The notes beneath the pieces are model-generated. The model saw nothing but the letters and a program-made list of their open reading frames with translations, ran no database searches and was not told the DNA's origin. Position numbers and translations under genes: made by a program. A stretch of 64,000 nt of DNA from DASQBT01 sp963782495. Lineage in GTDB: Bacteria > Pseudomonadota > Gammaproteobacteria > Burkholderiales > Thiobacillaceae. Shown piece by piece: positions 36,476 to 43,750 of the stretch (the first letter of the stretch is position 1; every line of letters begins with the position of its first letter). The stretch covers positions 62,001-126,000 of the forward strand of contig CAWAJU010000006.1 of assembly GCA_963782495.1 (NCBI GenBank), in the 5' to 3' direction.

Positions 36476-37885
36476 ATGCAAACACAACCTTCGGATCAAT
36501 ACGAGTTTTCGCCGCTCCAGCTCTGGTCACAACTTGAGCGGCTACTCGTAGCCAGTGGTCAAACCGGAGGCACGCCACAGCAGTGGATTGGCACCATTCG
36601 AAACTTGCAGAAGAAAGGAGTCAGTGCTCTCGAGATCGAGTGGTCGAACATCATTGCGGCGCTGGAAGAAAGCCCTTTCCCGGTCTTGCATTTGAATGAT
36701 GTACGCGCTCACCTGGGCGACCAGCCGGCTTGCGAACTGGCCCTTCAGCGGCGCATCACTGACGAGTATGAGCCCACCGTCCGCTACGAAAGGCAGCCGC
36801 GACCTGCCAAGTGGCCACCGCCCATCATCGTTCGACAGGGACGGCGGGAGATGCGCATGTTGTATTACCTCGATCGCACCTTCGGGATTTGCATCTGGTT
36901 GCATGCTGAGGTCGATGTCGGATTGCTGGGGCGACATCGATATTGGTCGGTCTCCGTTCCGCGCGGGCGCAAGAAGCTTGCCGCGCCGCCAGCGGGTCGA
37001 AGCATTGCCACTGTCCAGGAAGCTATGGCATACGGACAGACGCTGGTGGCACGCATGGCCCAGCGCCTGAAGAAGCAAGGCTTCGTCGGCCAGGTCAAAA
37101 GCGACAACAATTTCCCCCGCTATGTGCTGCCCGGTGGCGAGCACTACACCGAGTGGCTCATCACCGCGCCTTATCTCCCCGTCGAGTACTGGGGACCGCA
37201 CTTCAACCTTCCTAACATCGTCGCCCACGTGCGTACCACCCAGCGCGCCACAGCCCAGGGCGCACGCCTGCTCATTCTGGAAGAAATCCAGAGCGACTGG
37301 AATCAGCAGCTTCGCGAAGCCATCCAGGAGGCGAGACGCCGGGAGCTGATAGTCGACGAGCATGACGAGTTTATCGAGTGGGACGACGACATGGACCCTC
37401 CACCCTTTAACCCTTACCTGAATCATTGGCTAGACGCAGCGCTCAGGATGATGCTGCTGCTGGCGGCGGATCAGGGTTTTGCGGCGATTGCCTGGCTGCC
37501 CGGCAGGCTTCATGCCGAGCGTTTTCCCTGGGCCAACGCCGACGGGCTCACGGTCTTCTATGACCGCATCGTCCCGGCAGCCGTGGAAAAGCTGGGTAAG
37601 TCTTGGGGTGCAAGCCCGGTTACCGCGCAGTTCTCGACCTTGAGTGGGCGTTACGACGTACGCAAAGCCGGGGGCGCCAACTGGTGGTTACTGGACCTGG
37701 AAACCGGGCAAAGTGTCGGCGACGAATTCCCCAATCGGCGCGAAGCAGAGGCTTTTCGCCGATCAAAGGACACTGCCGCGCTGGAAACCGTCAGCGCCCT
37801 CTATATCTCGGATAGGATGCGGGCTGACATCCGCAAGAATGGCTTGCCATACTTGGGCGCCGTGGGGAAAAGGCCAGGGTGCTAG
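36476..37885 (+). CDS. EIQSDW-motif protein related to phage polyvalent-protein domains, unknown function
   Basis: A 469-residue soluble protein. The central part contains YTEWLITAPYLPVEYWGPHF, then NIVAHVRTTQR and LLILEEIQSDWNQQLREAI, then WLDAALRMMLLLAADQGFAA with IAWLPGRLHAERF. This succession (HF-x-x-PN-x-x-AHVR, EEIQSDWxQ, an aromatic-rich AIAW box) is one I associate with domains in very large phage and conjugative-element polyvalent proteins. Here it stands in a normal-size protein. No catalytic site can be assigned. It is the last gene before the right island end, in one unit with the small gene at 36152. A defence or counter-defence role is only a guess from position. Confidence 0.6.
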   Translation: MQTQPSDQYEFSPLQLWSQLERLLVASGQTGGTPQQWIGTIRNLQKKGVSALEIEWSNIIAALEESPFPVLHLNDVRAHLGDQPACELALQRRITDEYEPTVRYERQPRPAKWPPPIIVRQGRREMRMLYYLDRTFGICIWLHAEVDVGLLGRHRYWSVSVPRGRKKLAAPPAGRSIATVQEAMAYGQTLVARMAQRLKKQGFVGQVKSDNNFPRYVLPGGEHYTEWLITAPYLPVEYWGPHFNLPNIVAHVRTTQRATAQGARLLILEEIQSDWNQQLREAIQEARRRELIVDEHDEFIEWDDDMDPPPFNPYLNHWLDAALRMMLLLAADQGFAAIAWLPGRLHAERFPWANADGLTVFYDRIVPAAVEKLGKSWGASPVTAQFSTLSGRYDVRKAGGANWWLLDLETGQSVGDEFPNRREAEAFRRSKDTAALETVSALYISDRMRADIRKNGLPYLGAVGKRPGC

Positions 37886-37940
37886 GTGAATATCCGTCTT
37901 ACTAACTGACGATCAACTTCGAAGGGTAGCATCGTTGCGG

Positions 37941-37960
37941 TGGGGGCAGATTTGGGGGCA
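37941..37960 (+). repeat. TGGGGGCA tandem pair, putative arm-type site
   Basis: TGGGGGCAGATTTGGGGGCA: two 8-bp units with a 12-bp period, the same period as the GCGGGTA pair 150 bp further right. The motif type is common at the ends of P4-like elements. It has no copy near the integrase in this window. Confidence 0.45.
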
Positions 37961-38111
37961 ACATACCACAATCTCACGGGCCGCATCTCTTATCCATGCT
38001 AGTTCGCATAGCTTATTCGGTAGACGCCGCCGCCTGACTTGTATTAGTCCAACCGAGGGCCGCGATGTACAAAGCATTGACGCCTGCTTAAGTCAGGGGT
38101 GAGATCGGAGG

Positions 38112-38133
38112 AAAGCGGGTACAAAAGCGGGTA
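38112..38133 (+). repeat. Right copy of the GCGGGTA arm-type repeat
   Basis: AAAGCGGGTACAAAAGCGGG then TA. It matches the motif at 12464-12484 with one base difference in the second unit (GCGGGTA against GTGGGTA). It lies 55 bp inside the right attachment site, mirroring the left side. Confidence 0.6.
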
Positions 38134-38187
38134 TCCATCAAACTCAAAACCAGATGAAGCTAGCGCCAGTGCGGCGTCCAAGGCACT

Positions 38188-38205
38188 AACGCCGAATATC
38201 GAACC
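38188..38205 (+). repeat. Island attachment site, right copy
   Basis: An exact second copy of the 18-bp AACGCCGAATATCGAACC found in argJ. It is followed by GAG where the left copy is followed by TAG. If the chromosome originally read on from here in the argJ frame, the next stop would be the TAA at 38284, inside the antisense cytochrome gene. A TAG to GAG change in the now unused remnant is therefore an equally good explanation. Confidence 0.88.
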
Positions 38206-38242
38206 GAGCGGCGCAGATTACGTACTGCCGCCGCCAAGCGGT

Positions 38243-38752
38243 CTAGTCTGCCGCCTTGGCGGCCGGCGGCAGATTCTTCGGGGTAAAGTCATAGTAGGGG
38301 GTCGTAACGCTGGCCCCGGGCGGTACAAAGGCCGGAGCCGGATTGCCCTTCGGTCCCAGATGACGCACATAGTGGTAAATCGCCATCAGGTCGCTTCGGG
38401 TCATGCCCAGCAATGCAGGACCGGGCATGGGCGGGCGCATGGGCTGGTGAGCGCGCGCCAACCAATCCTGTTCGCTCATCTGCTGGAACAGCAGGCGCAG
38501 ATTTGCCGGATAGGTCGTGCCCCAGGGTCCCTGCCAGCCAACGATGTCGCCGGTCAGCCAATCCGCCTCTGGGATTCTGCCCCCTTGTTCTGCGTAACGC
38601 GGTGTATGGCAGTCATTGCAGCTACCGGTCACGATCAAGTAACGGCCACGGGCAATTTCCTGGGCAACGGCGGTCTGCTTGGCCAGCGCGAAACTTGGCG
38701 CCAGCGCCATGCCGATCAGCCCCAGCAGGGCTGCCTTCCTGGTTAGGTTCAT
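38243..38752 (-). CDS. Periplasmic monoheme cytochrome c
   Basis: A 169-residue precursor. Signal peptide: NLTRKAALLGLIGMALAPSF to about ALA. One haem-binding motif, GSCNDCHTPR, sits near the mature N terminus. A likely axial Met is in MPGPALLGMT or PPMPGP. It is a class I-like electron carrier of unknown partner. The ATG at 38752 has GGAGGAG directly upstream. IS5 copy B is inserted only 8-12 bp further upstream, so the native promoter is separated from the gene by 1.17 kb. Outside the island, it probably lay directly downstream of argJ, convergent with it, before integration. Confidence 0.85.
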   Translation of the reverse strand: MNLTRKAALLGLIGMALAPSFALAKQTAVAQEIARGRYLIVTGSCNDCHTPRYAEQGGRIPEADWLTGDIVGWQGPWGTTYPANLRLLFQQMSEQDWLARAHQPMRPPMPGPALLGMTRSDLMAIYHYVRHLGPKGNPAPAFVPPGASVTTPYYDFTPKNLPPAAKAAD

Positions 38753-38764
38753 GTCTCCTCCTAA

Positions 38765-39931
38765 GGAAACCCTGCAAAAGTCATCAAGCAACCGTGTCGT
38801 GCATTAATATTGGTGCGTGACTGGGAGGGAGACGAATGAGACAACAAACCTTTGCCGAAGGCAGCTTTGAACTTCATGCCAAGCCCACGCGGCGCGCGAC
38901 GTTTCTTGCCGAGATGGAGCGTGTGGTGCCTTGGTCTGAACTGTGCGCGGTAATCGCGCCGTACTACCCTGCAGGTGAAGGCGGCCGGCCGACGGTGGGG
39001 CTGGAGCGCATGCTGCGCGTCTACTTCCTGCAGCAATGGTTCAACCTGTCCGACCCGGCGGTGGAAGAGGCCATCTACGACTCGGCTGCCATGCGCCGCT
39101 TCGTCGGCATCGATCTCGGGCGTGAAGCCGCGCCGGACGAGACCACCGTTCTGCGCTTTAGGCATCTGCTGGAGAAGCACCACTTGGGCAAAAAGCTGTT
39201 CGAGCAGGTGCACCGCCACCTGGAGGCGCAAGGCATGAAGGTGGCCCGAGGCACCATCGTCGACGCCACCATCATCTCTGCGCCGTCCTCGACGAAGAAC
39301 CGCGATCAAAAGCGCGACCCGGACATGCACCAGACCAAGAAGGGCAACCAGTGGCACTTCGGCATGAAGGCGCACATAGGGGTCGATTCCAAGAACAAGC
39401 TGATCCACTCGGTGGTGGCCACCGCCGCCAACGTGGCAGATTCGCAAGTGCTCTCTGACCTGTTGCATGGAGATGAAACCAAGGTTTGGGGCGACCGTGC
39501 CTATCAGGGGCAAACGGAGGTCATCAAGCAATGCGCGCCCCAAGCGCAGGACATGACCAACCGGCGCTGCCGCCGCAAGGGCGAAGTCGATGAAATCGAA
39601 CGGGCGAAGAACCGGAACAAATCCCGTGTGCGCGCGAAGGTCGAGCACGCGTTCGGTGTCATCAAGAACATCTTCGGTTTCGTGAAGGTGCGCTACAAGG
39701 GACTGGAGAAGAACGCGAACCGATTGTTCGCCACCTGCGCCCTGGCGAATTTGTACCTGGCGCGACATCACCTGTTGCGACCTCAAGGGGCAAGGTGCGC
39801 CCAATGAATGAGAAATGGCCAGAAAGGCCGAACGATGCCGGGGTAAAATACCCGGAATCAACCCGAAGCCTTGCCGCTGATGATCATGCATCCAATTTGC
39901 TCATGAAAATTGGGGCTTCTTCAGACCTTCC
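38765..39931 (+). mobile_element. IS5-family insertion sequence, copy B (1167 bp)
   Basis: Same length and ends as copy A, inverted. The target duplication CTAA lies on both sides (38761-38764 and 39932-39935). Because each copy has matching duplications (CTAG/CTAG and CTAA/CTAA), both are simple insertions and the 29-kb interval has not inverted by recombination between them since. The left end lies just upstream of the monoheme cytochrome ribosome binding site. Confidence 0.95.
38836..39807 (+). CDS. IS5-family DDE transposase, copy B
   Basis: A 323-residue transposase identical in protein sequence to copy A. DDE residues lie in IVDATIISA, VWGDRAYQG and KVEHAFGVIKN. GGGAGGGAG precedes the ATG. 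It reads away from the cytochrome gene. The codon carrying the only nucleotide difference found between copies is the Thr in the SSTKN stretch. Confidence 0.95.
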   Translation: MRQQTFAEGSFELHAKPTRRATFLAEMERVVPWSELCAVIAPYYPAGEGGRPTVGLERMLRVYFLQQWFNLSDPAVEEAIYDSAAMRRFVGIDLGREAAPDETTVLRFRHLLEKHHLGKKLFEQVHRHLEAQGMKVARGTIVDATIISAPSSTKNRDQKRDPDMHQTKKGNQWHFGMKAHIGVDSKNKLIHSVVATAANVADSQVLSDLLHGDETKVWGDRAYQGQTEVIKQCAPQAQDMTNRRCRRKGEVDEIERAKNRNKSRVRAKVEHAFGVIKNIFGFVKVRYKGLEKNANRLFATCALANLYLARHHLLRPQGARCAQ

Positions 39932-40055
39932 CTAATATGTTTGTGGTCACCCGTACACAGTGCACGGCGCAACATTAAGGAGCTTAGCTGAAAGGGCTAG
40001 AATTCCCACCTTTAAGGACCTCCGACCGAGCCGAAGGGTCCGGTAGAATCCCCCG

Positions 40056-40916
40056 ATGACTCCGACAAATCTGGACACCCTGCTCGCGCGCGCTGAGAGC
40101 CTGCTTGCCCGGTTGGAGGCCCGCCTGCCTCCGCTGCCGCAAGCGCTGAACTGGAAACAGGTGCGGGCCGCTCGCTGGCTGGCTGACTCGCGTCAGCTGC
40201 GCGCCATCCTCCAGCCTCATCGGATCGAGCCCAAACACCTGCTGTGCATCGACGAGCAAAAACAGCGAGTAGATGCCAACACCCGTCAGTTCGTGCATGG
40301 CAGGCCGGCCAATAACGTGCTGTTGAGCGGCAGCCGCGGGACGGGCAAGTCCTCGCTGGTCAAAGCCATGCTTGCCAAGTACGCCGCCAAGGGACTGCGC
40401 CTGATCGAGGTGGACAAGGCCGGATTGAGCCATTTGCCGGAGCTGTTCGACTTGGTGGCCAATGAGCCCTATCGCTTCATTCTGTTCTGCGACGATCTTT
40501 CCTTCGCCGCGGAGGAGCCCGGCTACCCGGCCCTGAAGGCGGCATTGGATGGCTCACTGGCAAGCCCGCTGGACAATATGCTGATCTATGCCACTTCCAA
40601 CCGGCGCCATCTGATGCCCGAATACCTTGCAGAAAACGAAGCCGCCCGGCACATGGGCGGAGAAGTGCATCCCGGCGAAGCGACGGAAGAAAAGATCTCC
40701 TTGTCCGAACGTTTCGGACTATGGGTCAGTTTCTATTCAATGGATCAGGACGCCTACCTGGCGATCGCCCGTCACTGGGCGAAAACCCTGTCGGGCAGCG
40801 ACATCAGTGCAGACGATTTCAACGCCGAAGCGCTACGCTGGGCGCTGGCGCGCGGCGCCCGCTCCGGCCGGGTGGCTTGGCAATTCGCCCGCGACTGGGT
40901 GGGACGGGAAGTCTGA
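40056..40916 (+). CDS. DUF815 AAA+ ATPase
   Basis: A 286-residue ATP-binding protein of the DUF815 family. Walker A: NNVLLSGSRGTGKSSLVKAM near residue 90. Walker B: RFILFCDDLSF near 146. A sensor region, NMLIYATSNRRHLMPEYL, then the family's EKISLSERFGLWVSFY and a C-terminal ARSGRVAWQFARDW complete the match. Widely conserved in beta- and gammaproteobacteria; function unknown. It stands alone on the plus strand, 120 bp after the IS, convergent with the response regulator gene. Confidence 0.9.
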   Translation: MTPTNLDTLLARAESLLARLEARLPPLPQALNWKQVRAARWLADSRQLRAILQPHRIEPKHLLCIDEQKQRVDANTRQFVHGRPANNVLLSGSRGTGKSSLVKAMLAKYAAKGLRLIEVDKAGLSHLPELFDLVANEPYRFILFCDDLSFAAEEPGYPALKAALDGSLASPLDNMLIYATSNRRHLMPEYLAENEAARHMGGEVHPGEATEEKISLSERFGLWVSFYSMDQDAYLAIARHWAKTLSGSDISADDFNAEALRWALARGARSGRVAWQFARDWVGREV

Positions 40917-40968
40917 GTGGCGCGCGGATGCGCGTCTCGGCATGGATGCAAACTCATGGGCTGGCTTG

Positions 40969-42303
40969 CTAGCCAGGGGTTCCGCCCCGCTGTATGCCCA
41001 GCTTCTTCATTTTTTCCCACAGATTCTTGCGGCTGATGCCGAGCAGACTGGCGGTCTCCTGAATCTGCCAGGACTGGGATTCCAGAGCGCGTGCAATGTA
41101 TTCCCGCTCCCGGTCGGCGAGGTAGTCGCCCAACGTATTCTCAGGCGTCCGGAGCTTGCAATTGGATGCCTCGCCGAATAGAAATCCGGGAGTCAGCAGA
41201 GATCCATCGGCCAGAACGCAGGCCCGTTCAAGCACGTGTTTCAGCTCGCGCACATTGCCAGGCCACTCGTAGTCAAGCAGGGCGCGTTCGGCCGCCGGAG
41301 AAAGAATCTTGCGCACCTGTCCCTGGGTTGCAGCGAACTCCGCGAGCAGGCGCTCCGCCAGCCAGGGTATGTCTTCATGCCGCTCGCGCAGGGGCGGCAG
41401 CTTGAGCTGGATGACATTGATGCGATAGAACAGGTCATCGCGAAATCTGCCTTCTTCCACCAGGGTCTTCAGGTCCTGATTGGATGCCGTGATCAGACGA
41501 AGTTCGACCGGAATCGGCACCTCCCCCCCAACCCGGACAATTTGTCGTTCCTGAATTGCGCGCAACAGTTTCACTTGCATGGCGGGTGAGGTTTCGCCAA
41601 TTTCATCCAGGAACAGGGTGCCACCATGCGCTTGTTCGAAAAATCCCCGCTTGGTTCTCACGGCTCCCGTAAAAGCGCCCTTCTCGTAACCGAACAGTTC
41701 AGCCTCCAGCAGGGTCTCCGCCAGGGCTCCGCAGTTCACCGGTACAAATGGACGCTCGCTGCCGGCGAGCTGGTGCAGCCGGCGCGCAACCCGCTCCTTG
41801 CCCACGCCTGACTCCCCCAACACCAGCACCGATGCCCGGCTGTTGGCAATGCGTGGCAACAGGTCATTCAGTGCGCGCATTGCCGGCGATACGCCGAGCT
41901 GGTCCTGGACGCCATCCTGGGCGTTCGCGGCGGACGCTGCCAGGGTTCCGATCTTGTTGAGCAGCACGTCGGGTTCGAAGGGCTTCTGCAGATAATCTGT
42001 CGCACCCAGCTTGATCAGCTTCACTGCCTGATCCACTGCACCGAATCCGGTGATGAAGATGAATGGTGGCAGGATGCCACCTTCATTCAACAAGCCGCTG
42101 TAAATCGTCTCGCCGGAAGTATCCGGTAGCCGCACATCGCACACCACCACGCCGTAGCGGGTTTGGCGCAAGGCGCGGTAGGCATCGCGGCCATTCTTGA
42201 ACCAGTCGAAACCATACCCTTCCAGCTCAAAACGCAGGGTCAACGCCCCGCCCATGATCTCGTCGTCCTCGACCAGGCAGATGCGAAATGTCGGCACATT
42301 CAT
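40969..42303 (-). CDS. NtrC-family sigma-54-dependent response regulator
   Basis: A 444-residue activator with three domains. The receiver domain has the acidic pocket VEDDE and phospho-acceptor Asp56 in VVVCDVRLPD. The AAA+ domain has Walker A LGESGVGKERVARRL and the sigma-54 contact loop EKGAFTGAV. The C-terminal Fis-type HTH is IQETASLLGISRKNLWEKMK. It is intact. Its ATG overlaps the stop of the upstream kinase gene (ATGA), but that kinase is decayed, so its input signal is uncertain. Candidate targets are the GTTAC-N6-GTAAC sites and -24/-12 promoter at 43.4-43.7 kb, upstream of the Crp/Fnr gene. Confidence 0.92.
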   Translation of the reverse strand: MNVPTFRICLVEDDEIMGGALTLRFELEGYGFDWFKNGRDAYRALRQTRYGVVVCDVRLPDTSGETIYSGLLNEGGILPPFIFITGFGAVDQAVKLIKLGATDYLQKPFEPDVLLNKIGTLAASAANAQDGVQDQLGVSPAMRALNDLLPRIANSRASVLVLGESGVGKERVARRLHQLAGSERPFVPVNCGALAETLLEAELFGYEKGAFTGAVRTKRGFFEQAHGGTLFLDEIGETSPAMQVKLLRAIQERQIVRVGGEVPIPVELRLITASNQDLKTLVEEGRFRDDLFYRINVIQLKLPPLRERHEDIPWLAERLLAEFAATQGQVRKILSPAAERALLDYEWPGNVRELKHVLERACVLADGSLLTPGFLFGEASNCKLRTPENTLGDYLADREREYIARALESQSWQIQETASLLGISRKNLWEKMKKLGIQRGGTPG

Positions 42304-43309
42304 CTTGCTCGGCTTTCCTCCAGCAGGGCGCTGACAATTCCCAGGATTTGCTCCGAGCGACGTTCCAGCAAGGGCAAAACGCGATGCGCCACGGGGTCCT
42401 GGCAGCCGTGCTGTTTCAGGGTGTCGACAGCCGTGACCAAGCCCCCAAGAGGGTTGTTGATTTCGTGCGCGACACTTGCGGACAACCTGCCAAAAACCGC
42501 AAGACGCTCGGATTGGATCATTTCCCGCTTCATGCTTTCCTTCTCTCGGAGTTCCAGGCGCATCCGGTCGTAGGCCCTGAACAACAGGCCGAATTCATCG
42601 TCGTAGGCATAGACGCCGGACGGGAAGGGCTCGGGAGGAGTTGCCCAATACTGTCCATCTGCCCGGCCAAGCTGATAAGCGGAACAGCCATGCGTCATCC
42701 CCAGTACCAGCAGACAGGCAGTGCCACTGAAAGCACCGGCAGGATGATCCACACGGTGTTGCGCATCAGGTCAACGAATCCGGACAACTCAAGGTCAGCC
42801 GCATGGACGAGCACCAGATAGCCGCGGTTTATCCGGCCGCCCTCGATAGGAAGGGCCATCAAGGTCTTGGGGCCGTGGACGGCGACCTGCTGATCAATGC
42901 CGCGGCGGGCGCGCAGTCTTACGCTCAGTGTCCTGAATTCTGGCCCCAAATCCGTAAGCGAGGTCTGCGGCGAAAAGCGTTGCGAGCTGGTGGATGCAAA
43001 CACCCATTGAGATTCATTCAATACGATGAGCTGTTCGATCTTGGAGCCTTGACCGAATGCCTGAAAGCTGGGGTTCTGAATACGAGCGTAGGCGGCCTCC
43101 TTGTCACCATGCATCATGGCAATAGGCAGCGGGGCCCGCAGAGACCGGCCCAGGGATTCAGACCGATCCAGCGTCTTGGTTGGTAGATCCCCCATGGCTT
43201 GATAGAAGCACCCTCCTGCGACCGACAGGGGGGCACTAATGATCAGCAAGCTCCCCCAGAGAGGAAGCTTGTGGCTCAAACTGAGATCAAGTCGCCGCTT
43301 CAGCAACAT
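42300..43309 (-). pseudogene. Sensor histidine kinase remnant (stop, frameshift, no ATPase domain)
   Basis: The N-terminal part has a TM segment (about residues 13-35), a periplasmic sensor region and a second TM ending VALPVCWYWG, then an in-frame TGA (42695-42697). Reading on in the same frame gives HAMP-like RMAVPLISLAGQMDSIGQLL. A frameshift near 42634 then leads to PEPFPSGVYAYDDEFGLLF and the dimerisation/phosphoacceptor box SVAHEINNPLGGLVTAVDT. The coding sequence stops at ALLEESRAR, before any HATPase domain. So three separate lesions exist: nonsense, frameshift and loss of the catalytic domain. The response regulator beside it is intact. Confidence 0.82.
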
Positions 43310-43412
43310 TGGGACAACCCATGGGCAATACTCCGTTCACTAGAACGCACGCAAGACTAAACTGCAATCAGCAGGCAAATGAGTTCTTCTGGTTGGACAT
43401 TCTCTTCGTTGG

Positions 43413-43428
43413 GTTACCTAATTGTAAC
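43413..43428. promoter_or_regulatory. Operator-like palindrome GTTAC-N6-GTAAC, copy 1
   Basis: GTTAC CTAATT GTAAC, one of three identical-core palindromes in the 441-bp space between the kinase remnant and the Crp/Fnr gene. It is the farthest upstream of the -24/-12 promoter (about 285 bp). A good candidate enhancer site for the sigma-54 regulator at 40969-42303. Confidence 0.65.
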
Positions 43429-43455
43429 TAGAGGAATTTGACCAGCGTCAATTGG

Positions 43456-43471
43456 GTTACTTGTCCGTAAC
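43456..43471. promoter_or_regulatory. Operator-like palindrome GTTAC-N6-GTAAC, copy 2
   Basis: GTTAC TTGTCC GTAAC. Its start is 43 bp from copy 1, about four helical turns, so two dimers would bind the same DNA face, a usual arrangement for NtrC-type activators. Confidence 0.65.
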
Positions 43472-43575
43472 GATATTATTCGCCTGATTTGGGATACGTT
43501 CATCTGTTTATGCGTTATACTGGACTACTGAAGTTTCCTTTATGCCTTTCCGCCGGCGAGTCAGCCGGATTGCTG

Positions 43576-43591
43576 GTTACCCTTCAGTAAC
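43576..43591. promoter_or_regulatory. Operator-like palindrome GTTAC-N6-GTAAC, copy 3
   Basis: GTTAC CCTTCA GTAAC. It lies 107 bp before the -24/-12 element, the usual distance for a sigma-54 enhancer, and just upstream of a small open frame with a good ribosome binding site. Confidence 0.65.
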
Positions 43592-43610
43592 GACATGAAC
43601 GGGAGGAACA

Positions 43611-43667
43611 ATGCAACGAGTTGACCCAATTTCATTTTTGAACAATAGATTCATTAATAATCAATGA
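43611..43667 (+). CDS. Possible 18-residue small protein
   Basis: GGGAGGAACA directly precedes an ATG. The frame reads MQRVDPISFLNNRFINNQ and stops at TGA. The ribosome binding site is better than that of many genes in the window. It lies between operator 3 and the -24/-12 promoter, so it would need another promoter. It may be chance. Confidence 0.25.
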   Translation: MQRVDPISFLNNRFINNQ

Positions 43668-43697
43668 ATTACGCGTCGGCCATTCGGCGTCTTCTTC

Positions 43698-43712
43698 TGG
43701 CACGTTCCCTGC
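43698..43712 (+). promoter_or_regulatory. Putative sigma-54 promoter of the Crp/Fnr gene
   Basis: TGGCACGTTCCCTGC matches TGGCACG-N4-(T/C)TGC, with GG and GC exactly 10 bases apart. It ends 38 bp before the ATG of the Crp/Fnr gene. Three GTTAC-N6-GTAAC palindromes lie 107-285 bp upstream. Confidence 0.7.
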
Positions 43713-43750
43713 GTAAGCAGTGGTCCTCCCTCTAACGTGGTGCGGCCCCT

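Larger units (their letters stand above)
37886..38187. other. Right-end non-coding region of the island
   Basis: About 300 bp between the last island gene and the right attachment site. It holds a TGGGGGCA direct repeat pair (37941-37948 and 37953-37960, 12-bp period). It also holds a second copy of the integrase-side motif, AAAGCGGGTACAAAAGCGGG, at 38112-38133. Both look like arm-type binding sites. No gene seen. Confidence 0.55.
12338..38205. mobile_element. Integrated defence island (25.9 kb) in argJ
   Basis: It is bounded by an 18-bp direct repeat. At the left end are a P4-type integrase and arm-type repeats. It contains an AlpA-type regulator, a primase-ATPase gene, small conserved mobile-element genes, a type IV CBASS operon and a composite type III-like restriction cluster. 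No capsid, tail or conjugation genes are seen, so it resembles a satellite-like or mobilisable genomic island rather than a prophage. GC content and codon use are more uneven than in the flanking chromosome. Confidence 0.88.

Noticed and set aside
12338..38205. Reading the island as a prophage
   Set aside because: Integrase, AlpA and primase are present, but no terminase, portal, capsid, tail or lysis gene can be found.
8574..39931. Inversion of the 29-kb segment between the two inverted IS5 copies
   Set aside because: Each copy has matching target duplications (CTAG/CTAG and CTAA/CTAA). An inversion by recombination between them would have left mismatched duplications.
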